A DNA stretch of 64,000 bases from Flavobacteriales bacterium (GCA_020635715.1 JACJZG010000016.1:17650-81649); one strand, 5' to 3'. Positions 1 to 8,966 are shown, counted from the stretch's first letter. Made by a program: numbers and translations. The notes: a model not told the origin generated them from the letters alone.

Positions 1-85
1 AGACGTTCAATTGCACTTCACCCTTCTGCGCGAACGTGCTGAGGCATGGAAAGCCCAATATCAGCAGCACAACCACCCGCTTCAT
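1..85 (-). CDS. Secreted protein, 5' end only
   Basis: Only the first 28 codons lie in the window; the gene continues beyond the left edge. The N-terminus is a classic signal peptide: MKR, then a hydrophobic VVVLLILGF core, then LSTFAQ with a likely cleavage before KGEVQLNV. Its ATG (85-83) shares one base with the TGA of parE (87-85), so the two are probably co-transcribed and translationally coupled. In Bacteroidota a small exported protein can sit between the two topoisomerase IV subunit genes, so parC may follow, but that is not visible. Function unknown. Confidence 0.6.
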   Translation of the reverse strand, partial: MKRVVVLLILGFPCLSTFAQKGEVQLNV

Positions 86-2013
86 CACGCGTCCAATTCC
101 ACTTCGTTGGCCTCCAGCTTCCGGGCGATGGCCTGCATGGCTCCATCCAGCGCGGCCTTCTCGCTCGCTTCGGCCACCAGGTCCTTCTCCACGCGCAGGT
201 TGTCGATGATGAAGCCCTGGCGGTCGGGGGTGTTCTTGCCCATGTAGAAGCTGAGCAGGTCGTGCACCACGGCGTCCTTCGTGATCATCACCGGCTCCAG
301 GCGCATGTCCTCGCCGATGAAGTTCTTGAACTCGTCCGGGCTGATCTCGCCCAGACCCTTGAAGCGGGTGATCTCAGCGCTCTTGCCCAGCTTGAGGATG
401 GCGCGCTGCCGTTCCTCGTCGCTGTAGCAATAGATCGTCTCCTTCTTGTTGCGCACGCGGAAGAGCGGCGTCTGCAGGATGTAGAGGTGGTCGTTCTTCA
501 CCAGGTCCGGGAAGAACTGCAGGAAGAAGGTCATCAACAGAAGGCGGATGTGCATGCCGTCCACGTCGGCATCGGTGGCGATGACGATGCGGTTGTAGCG
601 CAACCCGTCCATGCCATCCTCGATGTTCAGCGCGGCCTGGATCAGGTTGAACTCCTCGTTCTCGTAGACCACCTTCTTCGTGAGGCCGTAGCTGTTCAGC
701 GGTTTCCCCTTCAGGCTGAAGACGGCCTGCAGGTTCACGTCGCGGCTCTTGGTGATGCTGCCGCTCGCGCTGTCGCCCTCGGTGATGAAGAGCGTGGTGT
801 GCTCCTTGCGGTCGTCCTTCTTCGGGTCGTTGAGGTGTACGCGGCAGTCGCGCAGCTTGCGGTTGTGCAGGCTCGCCTTCTTCGCGCGTTCGCGGGCCAG
901 CTTCCGGATGCCGCTGAGCTCCTTGCGTTCCCGTTCGTTGCTGAGGATGCGCTGCTGCAGCACATCGGCGATCTCCGGGTTCTTGTGCAGGTAGTTGTCC
1001 AACTCGCGCCCGATGAAGTCGCCGATGAAGGAGCGCATGCTCTGGCCACCCGGCTCGATCTCCAGGGAGCCGAGCTTGGTCTTGGTCTGGCTCTCGAACA
1101 CGGGTTCGATCACCTTCACGCTGATGGCCGCCACGATGCCCGTGCGCACATCGCCGGCCTCCCAGTCCTTCTTGAAGAAGTCCTTCACGGTCTTGGCCAC
1201 CGCCTCGCGGAAGGCGCCTTGGTGCGTACCGCCCTGGGTGGTGTGCTGGCCGTTCACGAAGCTGTAGTACTCCTCGCCGTAGTGGTTGGCGTGCGTCAGC
1301 GCCACCTCGATGTCATCACCGCGCAGGTGGATGATCGGGTAGAGCGGATCGCCGTCCATCTTCGTGGTCAGCAGGTCCAGCAGGCCGTTCTTGCTCTGGA
1401 ACTTCTGGCCGTTGTAGTTGATGGTGAGGCCGGTGTTCAGGTAGCAGTAGTTCCACAGCAGCCGCTCGATGTGCTGATCGCGGAACTGGTAGTTGTGGAA
1501 CATCTGGCCGTCCGGCTCGAAGACCACGCGCGTGCCGTTCGGCTCCTGGGTCTTCACCAGCTTGTTGTCCTTGCGCAGCACACCGCGATCGAACTCGGCC
1601 ACCTTCAACTCGCCCTCGCGTGCGCTCTCGATCCGGAAGTAGTTGCTCAGGGCGTTCACCGCCTTGGTACCCACCCCGTTCAGTCCTACGCTCTTCTTGA
1701 AGGCCTTGCTGTCGTACTTGGCGCCGGTGTTGATCTTGCTCACCACGTCGATCACCTTGCCCAAGGGAACACCGCGGCCGTAGTCACGGATCTCCACCCG
1801 CGGACCATCGATCGTCACATCGATCTTCTTGCCATGGCCCATCACGAACTCGTCGATGCAGTTGTCCAGCACCTCCTTCAGGAGAATGTAGATGCCATCG
1901 TCGTAGCTGCTGCCATCGCCCAGCTTGCCGATGTACATGCCCGGCCGCAGGCGGATATGTTCCTTCCAGTCGAGGGACCTGATATTGTCCTCGTTGTACG
2001 TCGTTTCGCTCAT
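85..2013 (-). CDS. parE: DNA topoisomerase IV subunit B (ParE)
   Basis: ATPase subunit of the type IIA topoisomerase that decatenates daughter chromosomes; it works with ParC in the cytoplasm. The 642-residue length is typical of ParE and shorter than GyrB. The GHKL ATPase comes first: catalytic E47 and Mg-binding N51 in the motif around residues 44-52, the D77-x-G-x-G motif, and a glycine-rich lid near residues 108-118. The transducer domain follows. The TOPRIM domain has E412 in ITEGDSASG and the metal-binding D481-x-D483-x-D485. The ATG at 2013 gives MSETTYNEDNIRSLDW, a normal Bacteroidota ParE start, with a -7 promoter box 48 nt upstream. GyrB is the alternative, but the length and the absence of a GyrB-type insertion favour ParE. 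Confidence 0.95.
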   Translation of the reverse strand: MSETTYNEDNIRSLDWKEHIRLRPGMYIGKLGDGSSYDDGIYILLKEVLDNCIDEFVMGHGKKIDVTIDGPRVEIRDYGRGVPLGKVIDVVSKINTGAKYDSKAFKKSVGLNGVGTKAVNALSNYFRIESAREGELKVAEFDRGVLRKDNKLVKTQEPNGTRVVFEPDGQMFHNYQFRDQHIERLLWNYCYLNTGLTINYNGQKFQSKNGLLDLLTTKMDGDPLYPIIHLRGDDIEVALTHANHYGEEYYSFVNGQHTTQGGTHQGAFREAVAKTVKDFFKKDWEAGDVRTGIVAAISVKVIEPVFESQTKTKLGSLEIEPGGQSMRSFIGDFIGRELDNYLHKNPEIADVLQQRILSNERERKELSGIRKLARERAKKASLHNRKLRDCRVHLNDPKKDDRKEHTTLFITEGDSASGSITKSRDVNLQAVFSLKGKPLNSYGLTKKVVYENEEFNLIQAALNIEDGMDGLRYNRIVIATDADVDGMHIRLLLMTFFLQFFPDLVKNDHLYILQTPLFRVRNKKETIYCYSDEERQRAILKLGKSAEITRFKGLGEISPDEFKNFIGEDMRLEPVMITKDAVVHDLLSFYMGKNTPDRQGFIIDNLRVEKDLVAEASEKAALDGAMQAIARKLEANEVELDA

Positions 2014-2061
2014 CCTTCGATCGCTCGGAACCTCAATAGGGACAAGGGTTCTCGATGGCTA

Positions 2062-2069
2062 CGAAGGTA
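2062..2069 (-). promoter_or_regulatory. -7 promoter box (TACCTTCG) of parE
   Basis: Read on the minus strand this is TACCTTCG, fitting TAnnTTyG, the Bacteroidota -7 element. It lies 48 nt upstream of the parE ATG. No clear -33 TTG was identified. Confidence 0.4.
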
Positions 2070-2142
2070 GCAGGGGGCGCAGGCCCGACGCCGGACGCCT
2101 CAGGCCCTGTTTTCCACGATCGATCGGTGTTATCAACAGCCC

Positions 2143-5118
2143 CTACGGCATCTGCTCCTGCACCGTGTTCGTGGGGATGACCCCGCCGATGCTGTTCAGG
2201 ATGACGTCGCGGTCGCTGCCCGCCCCACTGTACTTCACCACCCCGTCCAGGTTCACATCCTCCACCCGGTAGCCGCTCACGGTATTGGTGGGGATCGTGC
2301 CCCCGATGGCGAAGAGGATAACGTCCCGGTCGTTCCCAAGCCCTGAATACATCACCTGCCCGTCGTCCACCACGTTGCCCGCCCACATCAGCGAGACCCC
2401 GTTCCGGTCGCGCATGGCCTGCGTGCCGTAGGTCGTGGCGTTCGTCAGCGCAAGGCTCGCGGGTAGCGGCCCAAAGTCCAAAGCGTAGCCGGACATGCAG
2501 GCCAGGTGGTTCCGGTGGCGCACGGCCACGCGGTACATCCCGGGTTCGGCGCAGAAAGGAAGAAAGGGATTCCCGGTCGGGCTCCGCACCGAGCCATCCC
2601 TCCGCACCAGCGCCGCCCTCGTCTCCACGACCGCGAAGGGCGCATCGGGTTCACGCAGTTCCAACAGCACCCAATCCACGATCGCACCCGCCCCTTCCTC
2701 GTCCAGGATGGTCTGTGTGGTGGTGGTGATGCCTTCCACTGGATAGCCGAGCGCGGTGTATGGCTCCTGTAGAGGGATCAGGCCATGGACCCGCAGGGAA
2801 TCATGCATCATCCCGGTGTTCGTATCGTAGGGTCCATCGAGCAGAACAGAGAGCCCGCAATTGATCCGCGGCTGCACCTCACAGGGAATGACCTCCGTGA
2901 TGAAGCTGATGGTCTCGGAATAGTCCGAGGTGCTGCCGCCCTGCGTTCCGCCTGCGGAGCAGACCGCCCGCACCTGTACATCATAGCTGGTCTCCGAAGT
3001 CAGGCTTTCCAGCAGGTAGGGCGAGGAGGTCAGACCGGTCACATCCGTCCAATCGACGGCGGCAGTCTCCTTGTAACGCAGGTCGTAGGACTGGGCGCCC
3101 TGCACCGTGGCCCAACCAATGCTCGCGCTCTCGTAGGTCACCGCGTTCACCGTGACCGCATCCGGCACGGGACAAGCCGTCACGACCGGGCTCACGATGA
3201 GCGTGTAACAGCGTTGCGCGTCGAATGCACCGTTGTACCCGTAGACGTGCACGAGGTAATCGCCGGGAGCAGCGTTGGTATAGGTGATGTACTCGGAGGT
3301 GGTGCTGCCGGCGGTGGACGTGGCCAGTACCCCACCCGCGGCGGTGAGCAACCGCAGGTCATAATCATACGGCAAGGTGGAAAGGCTCACCGTGATGGTG
3401 CTGGTGGCCGTGAGGGTGAACCGGTAGTAGTCCACGTCCCCGTTGGCCGCGATCAACGCATTGATGATGACCGGTGTACCGATGACCGCGGCCGTGCCCT
3501 GCGTCTCGTTCGGCTCGTAGGCGTCCGGACACGGCAGTTGCGTGGTGAAGGTCCGCACCGTGCTGTAGGCGGATGTCGTGGCATCGCAGACACTGCGCAC
3601 CTGGAACTCGTAGGTCGTGCCTTGTGTGAGACCGCTGAGCGGGTAGCTGTTCCCACTGATGCCGTTGACCTCCGTCCAGGTCGGGGCGCCCACCGCCCGC
3701 CAGCGCAGGTCGAAGGTCGCCACGCCCACCGCGCTCCAGGATAAGGTCGCCGTGTTGATCCCAAGGTTGGTCACGCTCAAGGTTCCGGGCGCATCGCAGG
3801 TGCTGCCGCAGGTGTTCAGGCAGGAGGCTGCGTTCACCGCGTTCACGATCACTGCCGTGGGTTGCGGACCGAACCCGAGGGACAGGTTGATCCCCACGCC
3901 GCCCAACAAGTGGCAGTAGCTCATGATCGTTCCGCCCACACCGGTCGGCACCGGCCCGATGGGACAGCTTCCTTCGCTGTAGTTGCTGTTCGCCGTGGGG
4001 CCGCACCCGTCGATGTTGGTCCCGTTCCCATTCCACGAACAGGCATGCGTGTGCCGCGAACCAAGGTTGTGGCCCGCTTCGTGGGTGACGACCATCGTGC
4101 TCCAGCTGTAGGTGGGCACGTTGTTGTAGGTGCTGTTGATGCCGCTGTAGGCCATGCGCAGCCGGGTCTGGCTGCTGCACAAGGTGTTCAGCCAGGCCAC
4201 GCCACCACCGCCGCCATAACCGAGCAGGTGGGCCATGTCCCCGTTGAAGCTCGTCCGCTCCACACCGAACTGGTCCAGGAAGTCGCCGCTGCCGGGACCC
4301 GTATACGGGCTGGGCACATCCCAGATGAAGAGCTCGGAGAGGGTCACATCGATCCCGTCGTTGTCGAAGAGGATGGCGCTCTGGTTGAAGAGCCCGGTGA
4401 TGTAGTTGGTGGTGTTGGCCACATCCCCCTTGTCCAGGTAGATGTTATGGTTCACCTCCCAGTAGTAACGCACGCAGCGCACCGTACGCTCGCCCGGCAC
4501 CGCCGTGATCTCATCGCTGTGATAGACGCCATCCCCGTCCTCCGTTCCGCAGGTGAACGTGGGTCGGCCGCGCAGGTCCCGGTCGCGGTAGATCACATGA
4601 CGCCCCTGTGCATCATCCTTCAACTTGCCGACCACGATCTGTCCCTGCCCATCGTTCACCAGGGCCATCAACTCGCCATCGAAGAGGCTCACCGCCGCCC
4701 ATGATCCGCCCACGCCGCGGATCATGCCCCGGTAGTGCACACCAGGGATGCCAACGCTGCGCTGACCACTGGCCAACACCACGTTCACCGCATCATCAGC
4801 GATGGCCGTACGCGCGAGATCGAGCTCGAGCATGCCGCCTTGAAAAGGGATGGCAAGGGCGATGTGTTCTCCGCCCTGTTGCACGGCGCGGCCCATGGCC
4901 ACATGATCCAGCAGGAGCAATTCGCCTTTCGACAAGGCGGCGTCCAGCACGCGATCATCCTGCCTTCCCTCGGGCAAGGCGAAGAGGCGCGTGGTGGCGA
5001 AGGGGACACCCTTCGTCCGCAATTCCTGGATGCGTGCGGACACGCGGCCATGCTGGGCGGCGGCATGGAAGCAGAGCGAAAGGGTGAGGAGAAGCAGGGT
5101 GGGGCGCGAGGTTCTCAT
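2143..5118 (-). CDS. Secreted zinc metalloprotease with FN3 and PPC domains
   Basis: A predicted secreted metzincin-type protease of 991 residues. The N-terminus after the chosen ATG (5118) is a signal peptide (MRTSRPTLLLLTLSLCFHAAAQ region); the open frame extends further upstream, but that part has no signal and poor composition. A propeptide-like region of about 200 residues precedes the catalytic domain. The zinc motif HEAGHNLGSRH is at residues 346-356, with a cysteine-rich stretch and a candidate Met-turn (IMSYCH) after it, as in reprolysin-like M12 peptidases. Downstream are a fibronectin type III domain (about 440-525), a pre-peptidase C-terminal (PPC) domain (about 528-641, starting PDAYEPNET) and a second FN3 (about 642-735). 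The C-terminus carries two copies of a YSGxGxDRDVIL..IGGxIPTNTV motif with a DVNLDGVV calcium-loop-like segment, instead of an obvious T9SS sorting domain. Substrate unknown. Confidence 0.85.
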   Translation of the reverse strand: MRTSRPTLLLLTLSLCFHAAAQHGRVSARIQELRTKGVPFATTRLFALPEGRQDDRVLDAALSKGELLLLDHVAMGRAVQQGGEHIALAIPFQGGMLELDLARTAIADDAVNVVLASGQRSVGIPGVHYRGMIRGVGGSWAAVSLFDGELMALVNDGQGQIVVGKLKDDAQGRHVIYRDRDLRGRPTFTCGTEDGDGVYHSDEITAVPGERTVRCVRYYWEVNHNIYLDKGDVANTTNYITGLFNQSAILFDNDGIDVTLSELFIWDVPSPYTGPGSGDFLDQFGVERTSFNGDMAHLLGYGGGGGVAWLNTLCSSQTRLRMAYSGINSTYNNVPTYSWSTMVVTHEAGHNLGSRHTHACSWNGNGTNIDGCGPTANSNYSEGSCPIGPVPTGVGGTIMSYCHLLGGVGINLSLGFGPQPTAVIVNAVNAASCLNTCGSTCDAPGTLSVTNLGINTATLSWSAVGVATFDLRWRAVGAPTWTEVNGISGNSYPLSGLTQGTTYEFQVRSVCDATTSAYSTVRTFTTQLPCPDAYEPNETQGTAAVIGTPVIINALIAANGDVDYYRFTLTATSTITVSLSTLPYDYDLRLLTAAGGVLATSTAGSTTSEYITYTNAAPGDYLVHVYGYNGAFDAQRCYTLIVSPVVTACPVPDAVTVNAVTYESASIGWATVQGAQSYDLRYKETAAVDWTDVTGLTSSPYLLESLTSETSYDVQVRAVCSAGGTQGGSTSDYSETISFITEVIPCEVQPRINCGLSVLLDGPYDTNTGMMHDSLRVHGLIPLQEPYTALGYPVEGITTTTQTILDEEGAGAIVDWVLLELREPDAPFAVVETRAALVRRDGSVRSPTGNPFLPFCAEPGMYRVAVRHRNHLACMSGYALDFGPLPASLALTNATTYGTQAMRDRNGVSLMWAGNVVDDGQVMYSGLGNDRDVILFAIGGTIPTNTVSGYRVEDVNLDGVVKYSGAGSDRDVILNSIGGVIPTNTVQEQMP

Positions 5119-5327
5119 GCAAGCAAATGTCCGTGGTGGTGAACTGATCAAAGAACAAGGAATGTGCATCGGTCGGGTTCCTGACCGCCGGAAAACGGTC
5201 CACACAAAGAAAGGCGCAACCGTGGACCGCTGACCCGCTCTTCCGAGCCGCGCCAGGCTTGGGCCGATGGATCGCCGGAATGGATCGACGAAAGGCAATG
5301 GGTGCGGTGGGCAGCACGCGGTATCCG

Positions 5328-6032
5328 CTAGGTCCCGATGCGCGGTGCGGATCCATGCAGCACGTAACTCAGGTACAACTGCCAGGTCCGTAGGTAGGTC
5401 GGAGAGGCTCCTCCCGGCCGGTCAAGGTCCGCCAGGCCATGCAGGTAGCGCAGGCCCATGTGCAGTTGCTTGCCGCCATCCACCTCCACGCCTGCCGTCA
5501 GCGCAATGTCCCAGGGGGCAATGGCAGCGGTGCGGTCCACGGAACGGCGCGCCTTCTGCTCCGGATCCAGTCCGACCAGCTGACCCGTGACCGTTTCACG
5601 CGCCGCCAAGGTCCGCTGGAGGGTCATTCCACCATCGAGCCGCAGGCCCGGGAACCGACGCACGGTAAGCAGGACCGGCAGCTCGGCGCTCACAAGGTGC
5701 ATGTTCCTGCGGGCCTGCATGAAGCCTTCGCCGTTCTCCTCCAGCATGAAGGGCTGGTCCGCCGGGCGAAGCTGATACCCGCAGCTGCGCACATCCATCA
5801 CGACCTCGGCACGCACGCCGAACAAGCGCTCTTCCTTGCAGCCAACACCCACGCCGGCGTGGTATCCCATGCCGTCGACACTGCGACCGGTGTGCGAGAT
5901 GTGGCCCGCTCCAAGCGGATCGCGCGCGTACGTATGGGTGCCGCCCGCCTTCACGTCCCAGGTGAATTGTGCGTTCAACGTGATCGCGTGCAACAGCACA
6001 AGGAAGAGGGTCGGTAGGAGGATGCGCGCCAT
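5328..6032 (-). CDS. Outer-membrane beta-barrel protein (PorT/OmpW-like size)
   Basis: A 234-residue exported protein with signal peptide MARILLPTLFLVLLHAITLNAQ. The mature part alternates short amphipathic strands with glycine and aromatic residues, for example a repeated GMGYHAGVGVGC-type pattern and a terminal strand YLSYVLHGS. That is the usual look of small Bacteroidota outer-membrane barrels (PF13568-like). The protein is probably a porin or structural barrel in the outer membrane. It is followed on the same strand by the secreted protease, separated by about 209 nt that hold no gene I can support. No specific function can be assigned. Confidence 0.65.
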   Translation of the reverse strand: MARILLPTLFLVLLHAITLNAQFTWDVKAGGTHTYARDPLGAGHISHTGRSVDGMGYHAGVGVGCKEERLFGVRAEVVMDVRSCGYQLRPADQPFMLEENGEGFMQARRNMHLVSAELPVLLTVRRFPGLRLDGGMTLQRTLAARETVTGQLVGLDPEQKARRSVDRTAAIAPWDIALTAGVEVDGGKQLHMGLRYLHGLADLDRPGGASPTYLRTWQLYLSYVLHGSAPRIGT

Positions 6033-6103
6033 CGCCGTTCAGTGAACGCCGAGGACGGTGGATCGTTGTGTGGCTTGCGGCGGGAACTACCGCACCGGGT
6101 GGC

Positions 6104-7201
6104 TCACACGTTGAAGAGGAAGTGCATCACATCACCGTCCTTCACCACGTACTCCTTCCCTTCCGTGCGCAATTTCCCGGCTGAACGCGCGGCCGACTCG
6201 CTGCCCAGCGTGACATAGTCGTCATATCCGATCACCTCGGCGCGGATGTAGCCCTTCTCGAAGTCGCTATGGATGACACCAGCCGCCTTCGGTCCGGTAT
6301 CCCCCTGATGGATGGTCCACGCACGGACCTCCTGGACACCGGCGGTGAAATAGGTCTGAAGCTTCAACAGGTCGTATGCCGCGTGGATCAGCTTGTTCAC
6401 GCCGGGTTCGTTCAGGCCGATGTCGGCAAGGAACATCTCCCGCTCCTCGGGCGTCTCCAGCGCCGCGATCTCTGCTTCGATGGCAGCCGTGACGAAGATG
6501 ACCTCCGCCTGTTCGTTGGCCACCGCAGCCTTCACACGCTCCACATGCGCATTGCCTGTCACCGCGCTCTTCTCCTCCACGTTGCACACGTAGAGCACAG
6601 GCTTGGTGGTGAGCAACTGGAACTCGTTCAACAAGGCCGGATCGTCGTTCGCGTTGATCACCGAACGCGCGCTCTGTCCCTTCAACAAGGCCTCACGGAT
6701 CCGGCTCAACAGCTCATAACGCCGCTTCGCCTCCTTTTCACCGATCTGCGCCTGCTTCTCCACCTTCTTGATCCGTGCCTCCACGGTCTCGAGATCCTTC
6801 AGTTGCAGTTCGATGTCGATGACCTCCTTGTCCCGTACCGGGTCCACGCTGCCGTCCACATGCACCACATTGGGGTCATCGAAGCAGCGCAGCACGTGCA
6901 GGATCGCATCGCATTCACGGATGTTCGCCAGGAACTGGTTGCCCAGTCCTTCGCCCTTGCTTGCGCCCTTCACCAGACCGGCGATGTCCACGATCTCCAC
7001 CGTGGTGGGGATGATGCGTTGCGGTTTCACCAATTCAGCCAGCTTGTTCAAGCGCCGGTCGGGCACCGTGATGGTCCCTACGTTCGGCTCGATCGTGCAG
7101 AACGGGAAATTGGCGGCCTGTGCCTTGGCGTTGCTCAGGCAGTTGAACAAGGTGCTCTTGCCGACGTTCGGCAGGCCCACGATCCCACATTTCAAACCCA
7201 T
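6104..7201 (-). CDS. ychF: Redox-regulated ribosome-binding ATPase YchF/OLA1
   Basis: A universally conserved Obg-family P-loop ATPase that binds 70S ribosomes and is implicated in stress responses. The 365-residue length matches the family. The Walker A motif GLPNVGKST is at residues 8-16. Switch II is DIAGLVKGAS..GEGLGNQFL. The DAILHVLRCF segment and the C-terminal TGS domain (FTAGVQEVRAWTI through VKDGDVMHFLFNV) are standard for YchF. The G4 motif is of the NVEEK type, in line with ATP rather than GTP preference. Start at MGLKCGIVGLPNVG. A -7 box lies 40 nt upstream. Confidence 0.97.
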   Translation of the reverse strand: MGLKCGIVGLPNVGKSTLFNCLSNAKAQAANFPFCTIEPNVGTITVPDRRLNKLAELVKPQRIIPTTVEIVDIAGLVKGASKGEGLGNQFLANIRECDAILHVLRCFDDPNVVHVDGSVDPVRDKEVIDIELQLKDLETVEARIKKVEKQAQIGEKEAKRRYELLSRIREALLKGQSARSVINANDDPALLNEFQLLTTKPVLYVCNVEEKSAVTGNAHVERVKAAVANEQAEVIFVTAAIEAEIAALETPEEREMFLADIGLNEPGVNKLIHAAYDLLKLQTYFTAGVQEVRAWTIHQGDTGPKAAGVIHSDFEKGYIRAEVIGYDDYVTLGSESAARSAGKLRTEGKEYVVKDGDVMHFLFNV

Positions 7202-7241
7202 GGTCGTTCTCGCTACCGGTCAAGGTCCGGAAAAGCGGCCG

Positions 7242-7249
7242 CGAAGGTA
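7242..7249 (-). promoter_or_regulatory. -7 promoter box (TACCTTCG) of ychF
   Basis: TACCTTCG on the minus strand, 40 nt upstream of the ychF ATG. It is the same octamer found upstream of parE, the lipoprotein at 28483 and the secreted protein at 55261. Confidence 0.45.
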
Positions 7250-7351
7250 GGATCTTCCGGAAGGTCGGCCGAGCATCAGTTCGGGGCTCACATGGCTACC
7301 GGGCACTTTGCGATACCTGATAGGATGTTGCCGTGACAGACGACCATGATC

Positions 7352-7432
7352 CGCAGATGACGCAGATGTCACAGATCGCGCCAGTCGGCGCTTCGAGCGA
7401 TGGCCGCATGCGGCCCATCTGTGTCATCTGCG
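7352..7432. repeat. Intergenic inverted repeat (CGCAGATGACGCAGATG type)
   Basis: A 17-nt arm at 7352-7368 (CGCAGATGACGCAGATG) is repeated in inverse orientation at 7416-7432 with one mismatch. Next to the right arm is a perfect 14-nt palindrome, GGCCGCATGCGGCC, at 7402-7415. The arms are built from repeated CAGATG/CATCTG units. This vocabulary is common in intergenic repeats of environmental bacterial genomes and recurs near 40881 in this window. It is not part of any convincing gene and is probably a non-autonomous palindromic repeat. Confidence 0.6.
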
Positions 7433-7692
7433 ACATCGGTGGATGCCTCTATTCCGTGCAAACCGCTCAACAAGCTCGGGAGAAAGACTCGATCGCCTGG
7501 TCTGGGGATCCCCACCATGGTCCGGTGGAACAGCACAAGGAACAGCCCGATAAGCCACCATACCAAGGCCACCCGCCGCCACCACCTGCCTCGTCCGCTG
7601 GTCCTCGCTGTCATCCTGGCCATGCCCGCATAGGCAAAGAGCGCAAAGCACCCATAGAACAGGACCTTCCAAAGGAGCTCCGTGCACCCAAG
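7369..7692 (-). other. Possible remnant of a small membrane-protein gene
   Basis: One minus-strand frame is open from 7692 (after a TAG) to 7369 and encodes two hydrophobic stretches: WKVLFYGCFALFAYAG, and after a basic RGRWWRR segment, VALVWWLIGLFLVLFH. Third codon positions are GC-rich, as in real genes here. The frame has no ATG, GTG or TTG until after the first hydrophobic stretch, and its C-terminal end runs into the palindromic repeat at 7352-7432. It may be a decayed gene truncated by the repeat, or chance. The rest of the 7202-7983 gap shows no supported gene. Confidence 0.2.
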
Positions 7693-7725
7693 CTACATGT
7701 TCCAGGAAGCCATGCCCCGAATGAG

Positions 7726-7753
7726 AAGCGGGCGCCTCTCCCGGCGCCCGCTT
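7726..7753. terminator. Perfect 11-bp hairpin, terminator-like
   Basis: AAGCGGGCGCC (7726-7736) and GGCGCCCGCTT (7743-7753) form a perfect stem around a 6-nt loop. It resembles the A-stem-T terminators elsewhere in the window (18477, 25182) but has no long T tract and no clear gene immediately upstream on either strand. Confidence 0.35.
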
Positions 7754-7956
7754 CAAGATGATCCGGCCAAAACCAGATGAACCGAATACTGCTCAGACCG
7801 ATCCAAGACCCCGCTGCGTTGCCTTGCACGGGACGAACCGTTCAACGCTGGACGTCCATCCTCGACGGTCACCGGCTCCGCGGCACCCCAACGTCCGCAC
7901 CTTCAGGGGTTTTCAAAAGTTCTACACACGGCCCGAGGCATGGAAGGCCACCGGTC

Positions 7957-7964
7957 TACTTTTG
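7957..7964 (+). promoter_or_regulatory. -7 promoter box (TACTTTTG) of the transketolase operon
   Basis: An exact match to TAnnTTTG, 19 nt upstream of the transketolase N-subunit ATG. It implies a short leader. There is no Shine-Dalgarno sequence between it and the start. Confidence 0.5.
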
Positions 7965-7983
7965 GCCCGTTCCGCGTACCCTC

Positions 7984-8862
7984 ATGAGCCATTCCCCCGC
8001 CGCTGCCACAGCCCCTGTGACGGATATCGAACAACTCGAACGCATCGCCTCCCAGATCCGCCGCGACATTGTGCGGCAGGTACACGCCGTGCAAAGCGGT
8101 CACCCCGGTGGTTCGCTCGGCTGTGCGGACCTCTTCACGGCCCTGTACTTCAGCGTGATGCACCACCATCCGACACCCTGGGACATGGATGGCAAGAGGC
8201 AGGACCTCTTCTTCCTCAGCAACGGGCACATCAGTCCGGTCTTCTACAGCACCCTCGCGCGGAGCGGCTATTTCCCGGTGAAGGAATTGGCCACCTTCCG
8301 GCACATCGACTCCCGCCTCCAAGGCCACCCCACCACACACGAAGGACTTCCCGGCGTGCGTATGGCGAGCGGCTCCCTCGGCCAGGGCATGAGCGTGGCC
8401 ATCGGCGCCGCTTTGAGCAAGAAGATGAACGGCGATGACCGCCTCGTCTTCAGCCTCCATGGCGACGGCGAGCTGCAGGAAGGCCAGATCTGGGAGGCCG
8501 CGCTCTTCGCTCCCGCCAAGCAGGTCGACAACCTCATCAGCATCGTGGACCTGAACGGCCGGCAGATCGATGGGGACGTGGATGATGTGCTTCCCCTTGG
8601 CGACCTCAAGGCGAAGTGGTTGGCCTTCGGTTGGGACGTGCTCGAGACCAACGGCAATGACATGGCCCTGCTGTTGAAGACGCTTGAAGAGGCGAAGAAC
8701 AGGACCGGCAAGGGCCGCCCGGTGATGATCCTGATGCGGACGGAGATGGGCCAGGGCGTCGACTTCATGATGCACAGCCACGAGTGGCACGGTATCGCGC
8801 CGAACGATGAGCAGCTGAACAAGGCGCTCGCACAACTACCGGAAACGCTGGGAGATTACTGA
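7984..8862 (+). CDS. Transketolase, N-terminal (TPP-binding) subunit
   Basis: The first half of a split transketolase, moving two-carbon ketol units between sugar phosphates in the pentose phosphate pathway. At 292 residues it holds only the pyrophosphate-binding (PP) domain. Visible motifs are QSGHPGGSLGCADL, LSNGHISPVFYS, GSLGQGMSVAIGAAL and the TPP/metal motif GDGELQEGQIWEA...DLN. The ATG at 7984 is chosen because it follows the -7 box and gives the usual MSHSP...IEQLERIASQIRRDIV start; upstream codons do not look coding. The partner half is at 10379-11332. The active site needs both halves. A von Willebrand A gene lies between them. Confidence 0.93.
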   Translation: MSHSPAAATAPVTDIEQLERIASQIRRDIVRQVHAVQSGHPGGSLGCADLFTALYFSVMHHHPTPWDMDGKRQDLFFLSNGHISPVFYSTLARSGYFPVKELATFRHIDSRLQGHPTTHEGLPGVRMASGSLGQGMSVAIGAALSKKMNGDDRLVFSLHGDGELQEGQIWEAALFAPAKQVDNLISIVDLNGRQIDGDVDDVLPLGDLKAKWLAFGWDVLETNGNDMALLLKTLEEAKNRTGKGRPVMILMRTEMGQGVDFMMHSHEWHGIAPNDEQLNKALAQLPETLGDY

Positions 8863-8966
8863 TGGAGATCCAGGTGCACGGGCAGGCGCAGGAGCAAGAT
8901 CCGTTCATGCCTACTGCCCCTTGCGTTCGCACTTGGCACGCTTTTCCCGTTATAGCGGTTAACGGC

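Noticed and set aside
46..2070. Long plus-strand open frame opposite parE
   Set aside because: Antisense shadow of a clear ParE; composition is Leu/Val/His-rich, typical of reverse-strand frames in GC-rich genes.
7333..7761. 142-codon plus-strand frame between ychF and transketolase
   Set aside because: Begins in the palindromic repeat, runs through a terminator-like hairpin, and is Pro/His/Arg-rich with no recognisable feature.
8862..8966. Upstream ATG for the VWA protein overlapping the transketolase stop
   Set aside because: It would place 35 non-signal residues before an obvious signal peptide; the downstream ATG at 8967 fits export.
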